Assembly: GCF_019392335.1 (NCBI RefSeq) | Contig: NZ_JAHXRQ010000002.1 | Span: 186,001-250,000, forward strand | DNA: 64,000 nt | Reading direction: 5' to 3' | Source of the DNA: Mameliella sp. CS4 | GTDB lineage: Bacteria; Pseudomonadota; Alphaproteobacteria; Rhodobacterales; Rhodobacteraceae | Shown: in pieces, positions 8,023 to 16,959 of the stretch | Layout of the letters: each line of letters opens with the position of its first letter | How positions within the stretch are numbered: position 1 is the first letter of the stretch | Program-made: the position numbers and the translations under genes | The notes under the pieces: generated by a model | The model's database searches: none | What the model saw: the letters and a program-made list of their open reading frames with translations, nothing else | Told to the model about the DNA's origin: nothing

Positions 8023-8874
8023 TCAGTCCTGATCCGCGGGTTTGAGAACGCTTGAGCTGTCCAGGATGCGGCGCATCGGGATCGCGTGTTGGACGCCGGT
8101 CCTGAATCCGCCGAAATGCATGCCGATCACCCGGTTTTCCTGCGTATCGACAAGCGGCGAGCCTTGGTTTCCGGGCAGGTTATCGCAGGAGTGCCGCAGA
8201 TTCCCGTCCAGCAGGGCAGGGGTGGCAGACCAGCAGTCTTCGCGGGCGACATGCTGGGGAAAGCCGAAAGGGTGCCCCAAAAGCCAGAGAGGCTCGAAAT
8301 CAAGGGGGGCACGCCGGGCGAGAGCGAGGGTGCCATAGAGGTCGCCCGGTTTGCCCGACGAGATCCGAAGAACCGCGTAGTGCAGGGTCTCGTCGATTTC
8401 GACCGGGGTTGTATCGGCATCGAAGACCTCTGCACTCTCGGGATCGGACTTATCCAGATAGCCCAGGGTGAACCGAATGGCTTGGACATCCGGGCCGTCA
8501 CTGGTCGCGCGCACCTTGCCCTGGGCGCAGAGCGCGGTGGTCAGCAGCAGGTCCGCGCTGACCAGAAAACCGGTGCACGACATGACGCCGGTGCCGGTGG
8601 CGACATCCAGCCGGCCGACCGGACGCCCGGCCCGTGCGATTGCCGAGGTCTTGCCGAAACGGGTGACCGCCGTGAGTTTGGGTTCTCCGTAAGGGTTGTA
8701 GCCCTCGTTCTGTTCGCTCTGCAGCCAGAGCGGGAGCGGCAGGACGATGTCCCCGAAACTGTCGCGCGGAAAAACGTTGTCGGACTCGGACATGGCCGGG
8801 CCGGCCAGAAGGCAGCCTGCCGCAAGGGCTGTGAGCAAGGAGCGGATCATCGGGCTTGGGGACTGTTTTCGCAT
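8023..8874 (-). CDS. Secreted trypsin-fold pseudoprotease (all three catalytic residues replaced)
   Basis: A 283-residue protein with a signal peptide (about 10-29, cleavage after AGPAMS) and a chymotrypsin-like domain. It aligns closely with the protease domain of the adjacent gene. At the catalytic His the neighbour has TNHHC and this protein TTALC (Leu115). At the Asp the neighbour has PLDYTLL and this protein TLHYAVL (His165). At the Ser the neighbour has PGNSGSP and this protein PGNQGSP (Gln237). The fold-defining cysteines, the GHP loop and the C-terminal block are kept, so the gene is under constraint and not decayed. It is probably a binding or regulatory protein. AGGAGG precedes the ATG at 8874. 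Confidence 0.85.
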   Translation of the reverse strand: MRKQSPSPMIRSLLTALAAGCLLAGPAMSESDNVFPRDSFGDIVLPLPLWLQSEQNEGYNPYGEPKLTAVTRFGKTSAIARAGRPVGRLDVATGTGVMSCTGFLVSADLLLTTALCAQGKVRATSDGPDVQAIRFTLGYLDKSDPESAEVFDADTTPVEIDETLHYAVLRISSGKPGDLYGTLALARRAPLDFEPLWLLGHPFGFPQHVAREDCWSATPALLDGNLRHSCDNLPGNQGSPLVDTQENRVIGMHFGGFRTGVQHAIPMRRILDSSSVLKPADQD

Positions 8875-8936
8875 TGACTGACCCTCCTATAGCGGCGGGT
8901 TACAGGGCGCAAGGCAGGGGTGATACCGGGCGGGCG

Positions 8937-11024
8937 TCAGGGCAGCAAGCTCCGCATCGCCTCGCGCGTACGCGGGCCGATGCGCCCGTCTGTCGCCCCC
9001 TGGTAGACGCCCGCGCGGGCCAGCGCCTCTTGCAGGGCGCGGGCCGTGTCGCGCGGCCACTCGGCGGTGTCGCGGGTTGCGGGCCAGTCATTGCCGGCGC
9101 GCAGGGCTTCGACATAGAGCCGCGCCGCCTCTGCCGGGTCTGCTGAGACACCGCGTCCCTGTTCCGTTATCCAGGCGAGGCCGGCGAGCGAGAGCGCATT
9201 GCCCTGCGCCGCCGCCTTGCGATACCACTCGGCCGCCTTGGTGTCGGACGCCGGGACGCCGGTGCCGTTGAGGTAGAGCGTGCCGAGGGCTTGCTGGGCC
9301 TCTGCGTGGTCCTGTTCGGCGGCGGCGGCGTACCAGCGGGCGGCTGTTGTCATGGACTTGTCAACGCCGCGACCGTTCTCGTACAGGAGCGCGAGGTTGA
9401 ATTGCGCCGCGGCATTGCCCTGATCGGCGGCCTTGGCGAACCAGAAGGCGGCGGTTTTGTCCGACTGCTCGACGATGGTCCCGGCCAGGTAGAGATCGCC
9501 CATCTGGTCCTGTGCGCCGTGATAGCCGGCCTCTGCCCCCTCGCGGTAGAGCGTCAGGGCGCGCTCGGGATCGGCGGGGACGCCCTGGCCGTGTTGATAG
9601 ATCACGCCCAGTCCGGTCTTGGCGATGGGGTGGCCCCGGGCTGCGGATTTCTCGAACATGTCGCGGGCCTTGGCCGCGTCCCTTTCGGTGCCCAGTCCCC
9701 AGAGATAGGCGACACCCAAGCCCGCCTGGCCGATGGCATCGCCGGCCCGGGCAGAGGTATTGTAGGCGGCAAAGGCCTCGTCATAGCGTTCCGCCGCGCT
9801 CAGCGCTTCGCCCAGGAAGGCGGTCATGCGGGGATGGTCGGGAAAGCTGTCCAGCGCCCGCTTGCAGGCGGCGATGGCAGCCTCGGCGTCCATTGCTTCG
9901 AAGACCGTGCCATCGCTGCGCATCAGCCCCGCGGCGCGGTCGGGGTGGAAACGGTCCCCGGCGAGGCGGTCACAGTCCTGCACGTCGGCGCTTGCGGCCA
10001 TGCGTTCGGCCAGAGTGGGCGGCGGTGGCGGGGCCGGTTGCAAGGCTGCCAGCAGCCGCGAGGCGGTGCGCGCGGCAGAGGTGGCGGGGGCCTCTGCCAC
10101 CAGCGTTTCCAGCGCGATGCGGCGGTCGCCGTCGTTGTCGATCAGCAGCGCGTCTGACAGGCGAGTGAGGGCGCGGCCCTCGGCGTCATCCGGTCCCTCG
10201 CCGCCGGTGGCGGGCTTTAGCAGGTTCGAGGCGGCAAGGATCGCCGCCATCGGAATGGCGTAGTTGACGCTGTTGTTGGCCGATCCGGCGTGGTGCAGCC
10301 CGACCACCTGCCGCGTGCCCGCGTCGATCACCGGAGAGCCGGAGTTCCCCGGCATCGTGTCGCAGGTGTGCAGCAGCTTGCTGTCGGACAGCGCGGGCGC
10401 ATTGGCGCGGCATTTCTCACGGCTGATTCGCTGGGCCTCGCCCATCGGGTGGCCGATGATCCAGTAGGGATCGTTGTCATGTGGCGTCACGGCGGCCAGT
10501 TCCAGCGTGCCGAAGTCGCGTCCCGGCGTGTCGCCCAGAATACGCAGCAGGGTGTAGTCCAGCGGTTTCGACGTCTCGACCGGAACCGGGTCCACGAGGA
10601 AGGTACTGGTGCCCTCCGTCACGCCTTCCTGCGTGTAGCCCATGACGAACCGCACGCCGACGATGGATTTCGCCTCTGTCCGGCTGTCGTCCAGGATGCC
10701 GGGCACGCAATGGTGGTTGGTCATCAGGATGTCGTCATCGACCAGGAAGGCGGTGCAGGGAAAGACACCCTTGTCCGTCGCCACGTCCAGCCGCCCGACC
10801 GAGCGTCCGATGCGGGCAAAGACCGACTGGCTGGAATAGGCCGAGATGAATTCGTTGTTGTAGGCGCCGTAGGCGGCCTCGGGGATGACGTCGCTGCCGA
10901 ACTGCTTGCGCGAGAGGACGGTCTTGCCGAAGCTGTCGAGGTCGAAGCCAAGCAGGCGGTCCTGCTGCGCGGCCAGAGGCGTGGCAAGCAGGAGAGCAGC
11001 GGCAAGGGGCAGGCGGCGAAACAT
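8937..11024 (-). CDS. Secreted trypsin-like serine protease with Sel1 repeats and a peptidoglycan-binding C-terminus
   Basis: A 695-residue exported protein. After a signal peptide (1-20) comes a trypsin-like domain (about 60-275) with an intact triad: His105 in TNHHC, Asp156 in PLDYTLL and Ser228 in PGNSGSP. A Pro-rich linker follows at about 325-335. Six Sel1-like repeats (about 430-645; LGxxYxxGxGV pattern) come next, and the last 40 residues match peptidoglycan-binding domain 1 (LQEALARAGVYQG.TDGRIGPRT). The order suggests a cell-envelope protease tethered to peptidoglycan, with Sel1 repeats for protein contacts. The pseudoprotease paralogue lies 62 bases downstream on the same strand, so the two are probably co-transcribed. 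Confidence 0.88.
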   Translation of the reverse strand: MFRRLPLAAALLLATPLAAQQDRLLGFDLDSFGKTVLSRKQFGSDVIPEAAYGAYNNEFISAYSSQSVFARIGRSVGRLDVATDKGVFPCTAFLVDDDILMTNHHCVPGILDDSRTEAKSIVGVRFVMGYTQEGVTEGTSTFLVDPVPVETSKPLDYTLLRILGDTPGRDFGTLELAAVTPHDNDPYWIIGHPMGEAQRISREKCRANAPALSDSKLLHTCDTMPGNSGSPVIDAGTRQVVGLHHAGSANNSVNYAIPMAAILAASNLLKPATGGEGPDDAEGRALTRLSDALLIDNDGDRRIALETLVAEAPATSAARTASRLLAALQPAPPPPPTLAERMAASADVQDCDRLAGDRFHPDRAAGLMRSDGTVFEAMDAEAAIAACKRALDSFPDHPRMTAFLGEALSAAERYDEAFAAYNTSARAGDAIGQAGLGVAYLWGLGTERDAAKARDMFEKSAARGHPIAKTGLGVIYQHGQGVPADPERALTLYREGAEAGYHGAQDQMGDLYLAGTIVEQSDKTAAFWFAKAADQGNAAAQFNLALLYENGRGVDKSMTTAARWYAAAAEQDHAEAQQALGTLYLNGTGVPASDTKAAEWYRKAAAQGNALSLAGLAWITEQGRGVSADPAEAARLYVEALRAGNDWPATRDTAEWPRDTARALQEALARAGVYQGATDGRIGPRTREAMRSLLP

Positions 11025-11120
11025 GGGTTTCTCCCATCGGGTGGGTCAGGCCTGCAGTATAGCACGTTGACGCCACGTCGGGAGCGGGGTTTTCCAGACC
11101 TCAGGATTGGGCGTCCGCGC

Positions 11121-12086
11121 TCAGACTTTCAGCGCGAGGGCCAGGGTGGCCGGATCCAGGTTGCCGCCGGAAATCGTGCAGATCACCGCATCGCCCTCCA
11201 GCTCGTCACCGTGAAAGAGCGCCGCCGCGAGGGCGACCGCGCCGCCGGGTTCGGCGACCAGTTTCAGGTGTCGCAGCGCCAGCGACATGGCGCGCAGCAC
11301 CTCCTGTTCCGTCACCACCACGCCGGGGCCGCAGAGCCGGGCGTTGATCGGAAAGGTGAGCTCGCCGGGCATGGGCGTCAGGATCGCATCACACAACCCG
11401 CCGGCCTCCTGGGTGTTTTTCTCTCGCGTGCCTGCGCGCAAGGACCGTGCGGTGTCGTCGTAGCCTTCCGGTTCGGCGGGGCGCACGCGCAGGCCGGGCG
11501 CGCGGGCCTCAAGCGCCAGGGCGATCCCGGCGGTCAGCCCCCCGCCGCCGCAACAGACCAGCACATCGGCCCGTGTCACACCCTCTTCGGCGGCCTGCTC
11601 GGCGATCTCCAGCCCGCAGGTGCCCTGACCGGCGATGACCTGGGGTTCGTCGTAGGGTTTGACCAGCGTCAGCCCGCGTTCGGCGGCAATCGCGGCGCCG
11701 ATCTCTTCGCGGCTTTCGCGGGCGCGGTCATAGAGCACGACCTCGGCGCCATAGCTACGGGTGCCTTCGATCTTGGCGGCGGGCGCGTCCGAGGGCATCA
11801 GGATCACCGCCGGAACGCCAAGCTTTTGCGCGGCCAGGGCCACGCCCTGCGCGTGGTTGCCCGAGGAATAGGCGATCACGCCCTTTGCGCGCTGGTCCTC
11901 CGGCAGGGCGGTCAGGGCCGACCAGGCGCCACGGAACTTGAAGCTGCCTGTGTGCTGCAGGCACTCGGGCTTGACCAGGACGCGGCGCCCGGCGATGGCG
12001 TCCAGCGCCGCCGAAGACAGCAGGGGCGTGCGGCGGGTGATGCCGTGCGCCCGGGTGGCGGCGGCCTCGATCATCTGGATGTTCAT
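11121..12086 (-). CDS. PLP-dependent threonine/serine dehydratase-like protein
   Basis: A 321-residue fold-type II PLP enzyme. The cofactor lysine lies in GSFKFRGAW (~50), the substrate loop is SSGNHAQGVA, and the phosphate-binding Gly-rich loop is CCGGGGLTAG. This is the pattern of the catalytic part of threonine dehydratase and serine racemase/dehydratase. It lacks the C-terminal ACT domain of biosynthetic IlvA, so a catabolic threonine or serine dehydratase or a hydroxyaspartate-type enzyme is likely. The ATG at 12086 follows GGAG; the frame is open to 12221 but the extension is unlike the family. It is divergent from the DUF1643 gene. Confidence 0.87.
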   Translation of the reverse strand: MNIQMIEAAATRAHGITRRTPLLSSAALDAIAGRRVLVKPECLQHTGSFKFRGAWSALTALPEDQRAKGVIAYSSGNHAQGVALAAQKLGVPAVILMPSDAPAAKIEGTRSYGAEVVLYDRARESREEIGAAIAAERGLTLVKPYDEPQVIAGQGTCGLEIAEQAAEEGVTRADVLVCCGGGGLTAGIALALEARAPGLRVRPAEPEGYDDTARSLRAGTREKNTQEAGGLCDAILTPMPGELTFPINARLCGPGVVVTEQEVLRAMSLALRHLKLVAEPGGAVALAAALFHGDELEGDAVICTISGGNLDPATLALALKV

Positions 12087-12180
12087 AGGGTGCTCCGTGA
12101 CTGTGGCGGCAGGGGGCCGCAGGCACGTGGGAATGTCAATCGCTCTTGAACCCCGGAGGCGCGCGGGGCAGCTTGCGGCC

Positions 12181-12699
12181 ATGATCGAAAGGCACGCGGA
12201 AAAGGATGGAGAGCGCAGCACGGCCTGGTATTCGCCTTGCGAGCGTTATCGTTACGGTTTGCGCCGGGTCTGGGACCCGGGCGCGGGAGAGGTGCTGTTC
12301 GTGATGCTCAACCCCTCGACCGCAAGCGAGTTGGCAAACGACCCGACCATCGAGCGCTGCCAGCGGCGGACGCGGGCGCTGGGCTATGGGGCGATGCGGA
12401 TCGCCAACCTGTTTGCCTTTCGCGCCACCCGGCCACAGGACCTGCGCCGCGCCGGGGACCCGGAGGGGCCGGAAAATGCCGCGCTGTTGCGGGACTGGTC
12501 GGGGGCGGCGGACCTGACGCTGGCCGCCTGGGGTGTCCACGGTGCCTTGCAGGGGGCCGGGCCACGGGCGGCGCCGATGTTGCGAGGCGATGTGCGCCAC
12601 CTGGGCCTGACAAAGGCGGGCCACCCGCGCCATCCGCTCTATGTGTCGTATGCGGTCCACCCCGAACCCTGGCCGATGGAGAAGCGCTATGCCGCCTGA
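12181..12699 (+). CDS. DUF1643 domain protein
   Basis: A 172-residue protein with the DUF1643 signature VMLNPSTASE.ANDPTIERC near residue 40 and the RIANLFAFRAT block after it. The family is widespread and uncharacterised. The frame is open upstream, but the ATG at 12181 gives the usual family length; another ATG at 12133 is possible and neither has a strong ribosome binding site. Its last codons overlap the start of the small membrane protein gene. Confidence 0.82.
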   Translation: MIERHAEKDGERSTAWYSPCERYRYGLRRVWDPGAGEVLFVMLNPSTASELANDPTIERCQRRTRALGYGAMRIANLFAFRATRPQDLRRAGDPEGPENAALLRDWSGAADLTLAAWGVHGALQGAGPRAAPMLRGDVRHLGLTKAGHPRHPLYVSYAVHPEPWPMEKRYAA

Positions 12700-12976
12700 A
12701 ACAGAGACCGATGCCCTGCGGCAGGAAGTGGCGCGGCTGGCCGACGAGGTCACGCGCCTGAACGAGCATCGTTTCGTCCGAATCCACAACAACCTGGCCC
12801 GGCTGATGGCCTTTCAGTTCCTTCGCGGCATGATGCTGGGCCTGGGGACGGCGCTGGGCGCGACGGCGCTGGTCTCTGCCGTGGTCCTGCTGCTGAGCCA
12901 GATCGAATTCATCCCGATCCTGGGCGATTTGGCAACTGCGCTGATCGAGGAAATCAAGATCGACGAGGCCGAGTAA
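12689..12976 (+). CDS. Small membrane protein, DUF5665-like
   Basis: A 95-residue protein with an N-terminal coiled-coil-like stretch (about 5-30, Leu-rich heptads), the conserved RFVRIHNNLARLMAFQFLRG segment, one or two hydrophobic segments (about 40-65 and 70-85) and an acidic tail. This matches the DUF5665 family as I remember it. Function is unknown. The start overlaps the end of the DUF1643 gene by 11 bases, indicating coupling. Confidence 0.7.
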   Translation: MPPETETDALRQEVARLADEVTRLNEHRFVRIHNNLARLMAFQFLRGMMLGLGTALGATALVSAVVLLLSQIEFIPILGDLATALIEEIKIDEAE

Positions 12977-13075
12977 GCCTTGCTTTACCCCGTGGTGCCA
13001 TAGTCGCGGCCTGAACCGGATCGGTGCGGCATGCTGCGCGTCGGCGCCGGCCAAGCGGACAACGGGGCTGCAACG

Positions 13076-13681
13076 ATGTTTCTACTGGCCGGTCTCATGG
13101 GACTGATGGCGCTAGGGTCGGTGGCGATTGTCAGCATCGGCGACGATGGGGACGATGCGGTTGCCGACGGCGATGAGGGCGCCGATGGTCTGCCGCCGTC
13201 GCCCCTGTCCCCGGCCTCGTTGGAGGTGTTCCAGTTCTTTCCGCAACCGGTTGAGGCTGGCGGCAGCGTGTCGAACGATGCCGCGCTTGAGGAAGGGCGG
13301 TCACTGTTCGCGCGCATGGGGTTGATCCACCTGCCCGGGCCGGACCCTTTCGAGGAAGGTGTGCCGGGGGAAACCGGGGCAGGGGCGTTGCGGCTGGATG
13401 TCTTCCGGGTCGATGAGCCGGACGCCCCGGCGGAGCTTGCCGGGGCAGAGCCGCTGGATTATGACGCAGAGGAAGATCAGCTGGTGATCGTCTATGACGA
13501 CAGCGCCGGCGGACCGGAGCCCGAGCTGGAGATCTCCGCCCGCAAGGATGATCCGGACACCACGGACATTCGCCTGGGCGGGGCGGTGCTGGCCAGTCTG
13601 CCCACCGCCGAGGCGCCGCCCTTGTCCTCGATCGTGCTGGTGGGAGAAAGCGATGCCGCCGCGCTGGACCTGACGGGCTGA
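13076..13681 (+). CDS. Hypothetical membrane-anchored acidic protein
   Basis: A 201-residue product with a single hydrophobic N-terminal segment (about 1-20, FLLAGLMGLMALGSVAIV) followed by a run rich in Asp and Gly and a long acidic domain predicted to lie outside the membrane. The pattern GDDGDDAVADGDEG just after the segment could bind calcium, but this is only a compositional guess. The start at 13076 puts the hydrophobic segment at the N-terminus; the frame is open to 13031. No known family recognised. Confidence 0.55.
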   Translation: MFLLAGLMGLMALGSVAIVSIGDDGDDAVADGDEGADGLPPSPLSPASLEVFQFFPQPVEAGGSVSNDAALEEGRSLFARMGLIHLPGPDPFEEGVPGETGAGALRLDVFRVDEPDAPAELAGAEPLDYDAEEDQLVIVYDDSAGGPEPELEISARKDDPDTTDIRLGGAVLASLPTAEAPPLSSIVLVGESDAAALDLTG

Positions 13682-13821
13682 GCGCGTCGGACCGGGCCGG
13701 GCTTGCCAAGCTGACAGGAATCGCGTACCTGCGCGCATCCGCTTAGGCGGACCTCTCCACGGGCTTTGCTGGACGACATCCCGGCTTGTGCCATAACCCT
13801 TTGATCCGAAAGGAGACCCCG

Positions 13822-14091
13822 ATGTCGATTACTGCGGAAGAAAAAACCCGCCTGATGAAGGAATACGCCACCAAGGAAGGCGACACTGGTTCGCCCGAAG
13901 TGCAGGTGGCCATCCTGACCTCGCGTATTTCGACCCTGACCGAACACTTCAAGACCCACAAGAAGGACAACCACTCGCGTCGTGGCCTTCTGATGATGGT
14001 CGCCCAGCGCCGCAAGCTGCTGGACTACCTCAAGGGCAAGGATGAGGCACGTTACCGTGACCTGATCAAGCGACTGGGCATCCGCCGCTAA
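13822..14091 (+). CDS. rpsO: 30S ribosomal protein S15
   Basis: An 89-residue ribosomal protein that binds 16S rRNA early in assembly of the small-subunit platform. The full S15 pattern is visible: [41 protein letters not shown] and the C-terminal [26 protein letters not shown] lies at good spacing before the ATG. It ends at a strong terminator. In many bacteria rpsO directly precedes pnp; here three unrelated genes separate them. Confidence 0.98.
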   Translation: MSITAEEKTRLMKEYATKEGDTGSPEVQVAILTSRISTLTEHFKTHKKDNHSRRGLLMMVAQRRKLLDYLKGKDEARYRDLIKRLGIRR

Positions 14092-14119
14092 GGCACCGCA
14101 CCAGCGCTGGACGGATTGA

Positions 14120-14148
14120 CCGCGTTTCCCCGGGGAAACGCGGTTTTT
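14120..14148 (+). terminator. Rho-independent terminator of rpsO
   Basis: CCGCGTTTCC (14120-14129) pairs with GGAAACGCGG (14134-14143) around CCGG, followed by TTTTT. It lies 28 bases after the rpsO stop. Confidence 0.9.
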
Positions 14149-14185
14149 CTTTGCGAGGTCGGGATTGGGTCTGGCTGAGACTGTT

Positions 14186-14202
14186 ATGTTATACTATTAC
14201 AT
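14186..14202. promoter_or_regulatory. Zur-box-like palindrome upstream of the COG0523 GTPase gene
   Basis: ATGTTATA-C-TATTACAT is a 17-bp imperfect inverted repeat with seven of eight arm positions matching, 33 bases before the start codon. AT-rich ATGTTATA/TATAACAT arms are typical of Zur operators in alphaproteobacteria. The symmetry is seen; regulation by Zur is inferred from the motif and from the downstream gene type. Confidence 0.6.
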
Positions 14203-14235
14203 ATTCCTGTTTCTTTCCGAATAGGGAGTTTGACC

Positions 14236-15438
14236 ATGCCCGACACCGATCCCCGCCTTCCCGTCACCGTGCTTTCCGGATTCCTGGGGGCGGGAAAGAC
14301 AACTCTGCTCAACCGGGTGCTGAACAACCGCGAGGGGCGGCGCGTCGCCGTGATCGTGAACGACATGTCCGAGGTGAACATCGACGCCGACCTTGTGCGC
14401 GCGGGCGGCGCCAACCTCAGCCAGACCGACGAGACGCTGGTGGAAATGTCCAACGGTTGCATCTGCTGCACCCTGCGCGAGGACCTGCTGGTCGAGGTGC
14501 GACGGCTGGCCGAGGAGGGGCGCTTTGACACGCTGCTGATCGAATCGACCGGCATCGCCGAGCCGCTGCCGGTGGCGGCCAGCTTTGCCTTCCGCGACGA
14601 CGCCGGGCAAAGCCTGTCGGACGTGGCGCGGCTGGACACGATGGTGACGGTGGTGGATGCCTGCAACCTGCTGGAGGATTTTTCCAGCCATGATTTCCTG
14701 GCGGACCGGGGCGAAAGCCTGGGCGAGGAGGATGAGCGCACCCTGGTCGACCTGCTGACCGACCAGATCGAGTTTGCCGATGTCGTCGTGCTGAACAAGG
14801 TCAGCGATGCGGGCGGGGTCAAGGTGGACGCGGCGCAAAAGATCATCCGCAGCCTGAACGCCGATGCGCGCATCATCTGCACCGATCAGGGCGAGGTGGC
14901 GACCGCCGAGATCCTGGAAACCGGGCTGTTCGATTTCGACAAGGCGCATGAACACGCCGCCTGGGCGAAAGAGCTGTACGGCTTTGCCGATCACGTTCCC
15001 GAGACCGAGGAATACGGCATTGCCAGCTATGTTTTCCGGGCGCGCGAGCCTTTTGACCCCGGGCGTATTCACGCGCTGCTGAACGGGAGCCTGCCGGGCG
15101 TGATCCGCGCCAAGGGGCATTTCTGGCTGTCGACGCGCCCCGACTGGGTGGCCGAGTTCTCGCTTGCCGGTGCCATGTCCAGCGTGACGCCGCTGGGCAA
15201 ATGGTGGGCCACCGTCCCCAAGGAGAACTGGCCCAAGGATGCCCGCGCGCAGGAGTATTTCCTGGCGCACTGGGCCGAGCCCTTTGGCGACCGGCGGCAG
15301 GAACTGGTCTTTATCGGTGCGGACATAGACTGGGCCGACCTGAAGGCGCGGCTGGAGGCCTGCCTGGTGCCCGAGGTGACGGGCGCCGACGCCCCGGACC
15401 CTTTCCCCCGCTGGCGCGACGCGCGCGAGATGGCCTGA
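14236..15438 (+). CDS. COG0523 (CobW/ZigA-like) GTP-binding metallochaperone
   Basis: A 400-residue G3E-family GTPase. Walker A is [12 protein letters not shown] (about 15-26), the metal-binding CxCC motif is NGCICC (Cys75, Cys77, Cys78) followed by TLREDLL, Walker B/E-loop is [10 protein letters not shown], and the base-specificity motif is VVLNKVS. The C-terminal CobW-C domain follows (about 250-390). Members deliver zinc or cobalt to client proteins under limitation. The Zur-like palindrome upstream, and no cobalamin genes nearby, point to the zinc-starvation subgroup. The following small gene overlaps its stop. Confidence 0.9.
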   Translation: MPDTDPRLPVTVLSGFLGAGKTTLLNRVLNNREGRRVAVIVNDMSEVNIDADLVRAGGANLSQTDETLVEMSNGCICCTLREDLLVEVRRLAEEGRFDTLLIESTGIAEPLPVAASFAFRDDAGQSLSDVARLDTMVTVVDACNLLEDFSSHDFLADRGESLGEEDERTLVDLLTDQIEFADVVVLNKVSDAGGVKVDAAQKIIRSLNADARIICTDQGEVATAEILETGLFDFDKAHEHAAWAKELYGFADHVPETEEYGIASYVFRAREPFDPGRIHALLNGSLPGVIRAKGHFWLSTRPDWVAEFSLAGAMSSVTPLGKWWATVPKENWPKDARAQEYFLAHWAEPFGDRRQELVFIGADIDWADLKARLEACLVPEVTGADAPDPFPRWRDAREMA

Positions 15439-15680
15439 TGCCAGGCCGCCGCAATCGCAACCGCGGCGCCGTGGCGATCCGGCCACGCCGCCGCAAGGGC
15501 GACGCCATGCGCGCCTTTGACGGCCTGCCGGCCCCGCTGCGGCGCTGGATGGCCGGGGCGGTCCTGCCCTGGTCGCCGGGGTCCTGTCTGGCGATCTGGA
15601 AACGGGCCTCGGACCCGCAAGATGCCGTCGCGCGGCTGAACCGGGCAGAGCGCGCGACGCTGGAAAAGGCGGGACAGTGA
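15438..15680 (+). CDS. DUF6525-like small protein
   Basis: An 80-residue basic protein with the block MRAFDGLPAPLRRWMAGAVLPWSP followed by SCLAIWKRA and ARLNRAERATL (listed here with its key residues only). I recognise this pattern from DUF6525 proteins of the Rhodobacteraceae, which have no known function. It starts within the stop codon of the GTPase gene (TGATG), so it is translationally coupled and may act in the same zinc response. Confidence 0.7.
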   Translation: MPGRRNRNRGAVAIRPRRRKGDAMRAFDGLPAPLRRWMAGAVLPWSPGSCLAIWKRASDPQDAVARLNRAERATLEKAGQ

Positions 15681-15693
15681 CTCCGACCAGGAC

Positions 15694-16959
15694 TCAGACC
15701 AGATCGGGCTCACGCCCGACCCGGTTGGCCAGTTTGCCGATGGTCAGCCCCTGCACGATGATCGAGAAGACCACGATGACGTAGGTGACGGTCAGGATCA
15801 GCGGCTTCCACTCGCTATCGGGCAGCGACAGGGCGAGGGCGACAGAGATGCCGCCCTTGAGCCCGCCCCAGGTCATGATCGGCATGACGCCGGGGGCGAA
15901 GGTCCGAAAGGGCCGCAGCATCAGGATCGGGACAACCACCGCGCAGAGGCGCCCGAACAGCGCCAGCGCGATGGCGATCACGCCCGTCACCAGCATGTTG
16001 GACTCCAGCTGCACGGCAAAGATCTCGACCCCGATCAGCATGAAGAGGACGGCGTTCAGGATCTCGTCCACCAGCACCCAGAATTTCTCGACATATTCGC
16101 GGGTTTCCTCGGACATACCGTGTTTGGCGCCGATGTCGCCGATCAGCAGGCCCGCGCAGACCGCCGCGATGGGCGCCGAGACATGAAGCGCGATGGCCAG
16201 TTCATAGCCGCCAAAGGCCAGCGCAAGGGTCATCAGCACCTCGAGCGCGTAATCGTCGATGTGGCGCATGATCCGAAAAGTCAGCCAGCCCAGCACAAGA
16301 CCCAGCACCGCACCGCCAAGCGCCTCTTGCGCAAAGAGCTTGACCGCGTCCCATGCGGGACTTGCCTGGGTGGCATCGCCGTGACCTTGCGACAGCGCCG
16401 GAAAGGCCAGGCCGACCAGCACCAGGAAGACCACATAGCCCACGCCGTCGTTGAACAGGCTTTCGCCCGCGACTTGCGTTTCCAGTGACTTGCGCAGCTT
16501 GGCCTCTTTCAGAACACCCATGACCGCGACCGGATCTGTGGGCGAGATCAGCGCGCCAAAGACCAGCGCGATCAGCAGCGGCGCGCCAGTCAGCCAGTGA
16601 AAGCCAAACCCGATCACGGCGGTCGAGAGCGCAACGCCGATGGTGGCCATCAACAGGACCGTGGGCCAGACCGAGCGCAGGTCCGAAAGCTTGACGTGCA
16701 GGGCGCCGGCAAAGAGCAGGAGGCCCAGCATCCCCTCCAGCAGCGCGTCGGAGAAGTCGATGCCGGTGACGATGGCGCGCAGATCCTCGGCAATGGTCAG
16801 CGAAGGCACCAGGGTGTCCAGCCCGAGCGCGGCCATCGAGGTCAGCAGGGCGACGACCAGGATGCCGATGGCCGAGGGCAGGCGCAGCACGAAGTAGTTG
16901 ATCGTACCGAAAACGGCGGCAAGGACGATGAGAAGAGAGGCAATTTGAAGGATGTTCAT
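15694..16959 (-). CDS. Na+/H+ antiporter of the CPA1 (NhaP-like) family
   Basis: A 421-residue integral membrane protein with about 12 hydrophobic segments. The functional motif ISPTDPVAV and the NDGVGYVVF segment with the paired Asn-Asp are those of monovalent cation:proton antiporters of the CPA1 group. It would exchange Na+ or K+ for H+ across the inner membrane. It ends close to, and convergent with, the DUF6525-like gene. No cytoplasmic C-terminal domain is present. Confidence 0.9.
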   Translation of the reverse strand: MNILQIASLLIVLAAVFGTINYFVLRLPSAIGILVVALLTSMAALGLDTLVPSLTIAEDLRAIVTGIDFSDALLEGMLGLLLFAGALHVKLSDLRSVWPTVLLMATIGVALSTAVIGFGFHWLTGAPLLIALVFGALISPTDPVAVMGVLKEAKLRKSLETQVAGESLFNDGVGYVVFLVLVGLAFPALSQGHGDATQASPAWDAVKLFAQEALGGAVLGLVLGWLTFRIMRHIDDYALEVLMTLALAFGGYELAIALHVSAPIAAVCAGLLIGDIGAKHGMSEETREYVEKFWVLVDEILNAVLFMLIGVEIFAVQLESNMLVTGVIAIALALFGRLCAVVVPILMLRPFRTFAPGVMPIMTWGGLKGGISVALALSLPDSEWKPLILTVTYVIVVFSIIVQGLTIGKLANRVGREPDLV

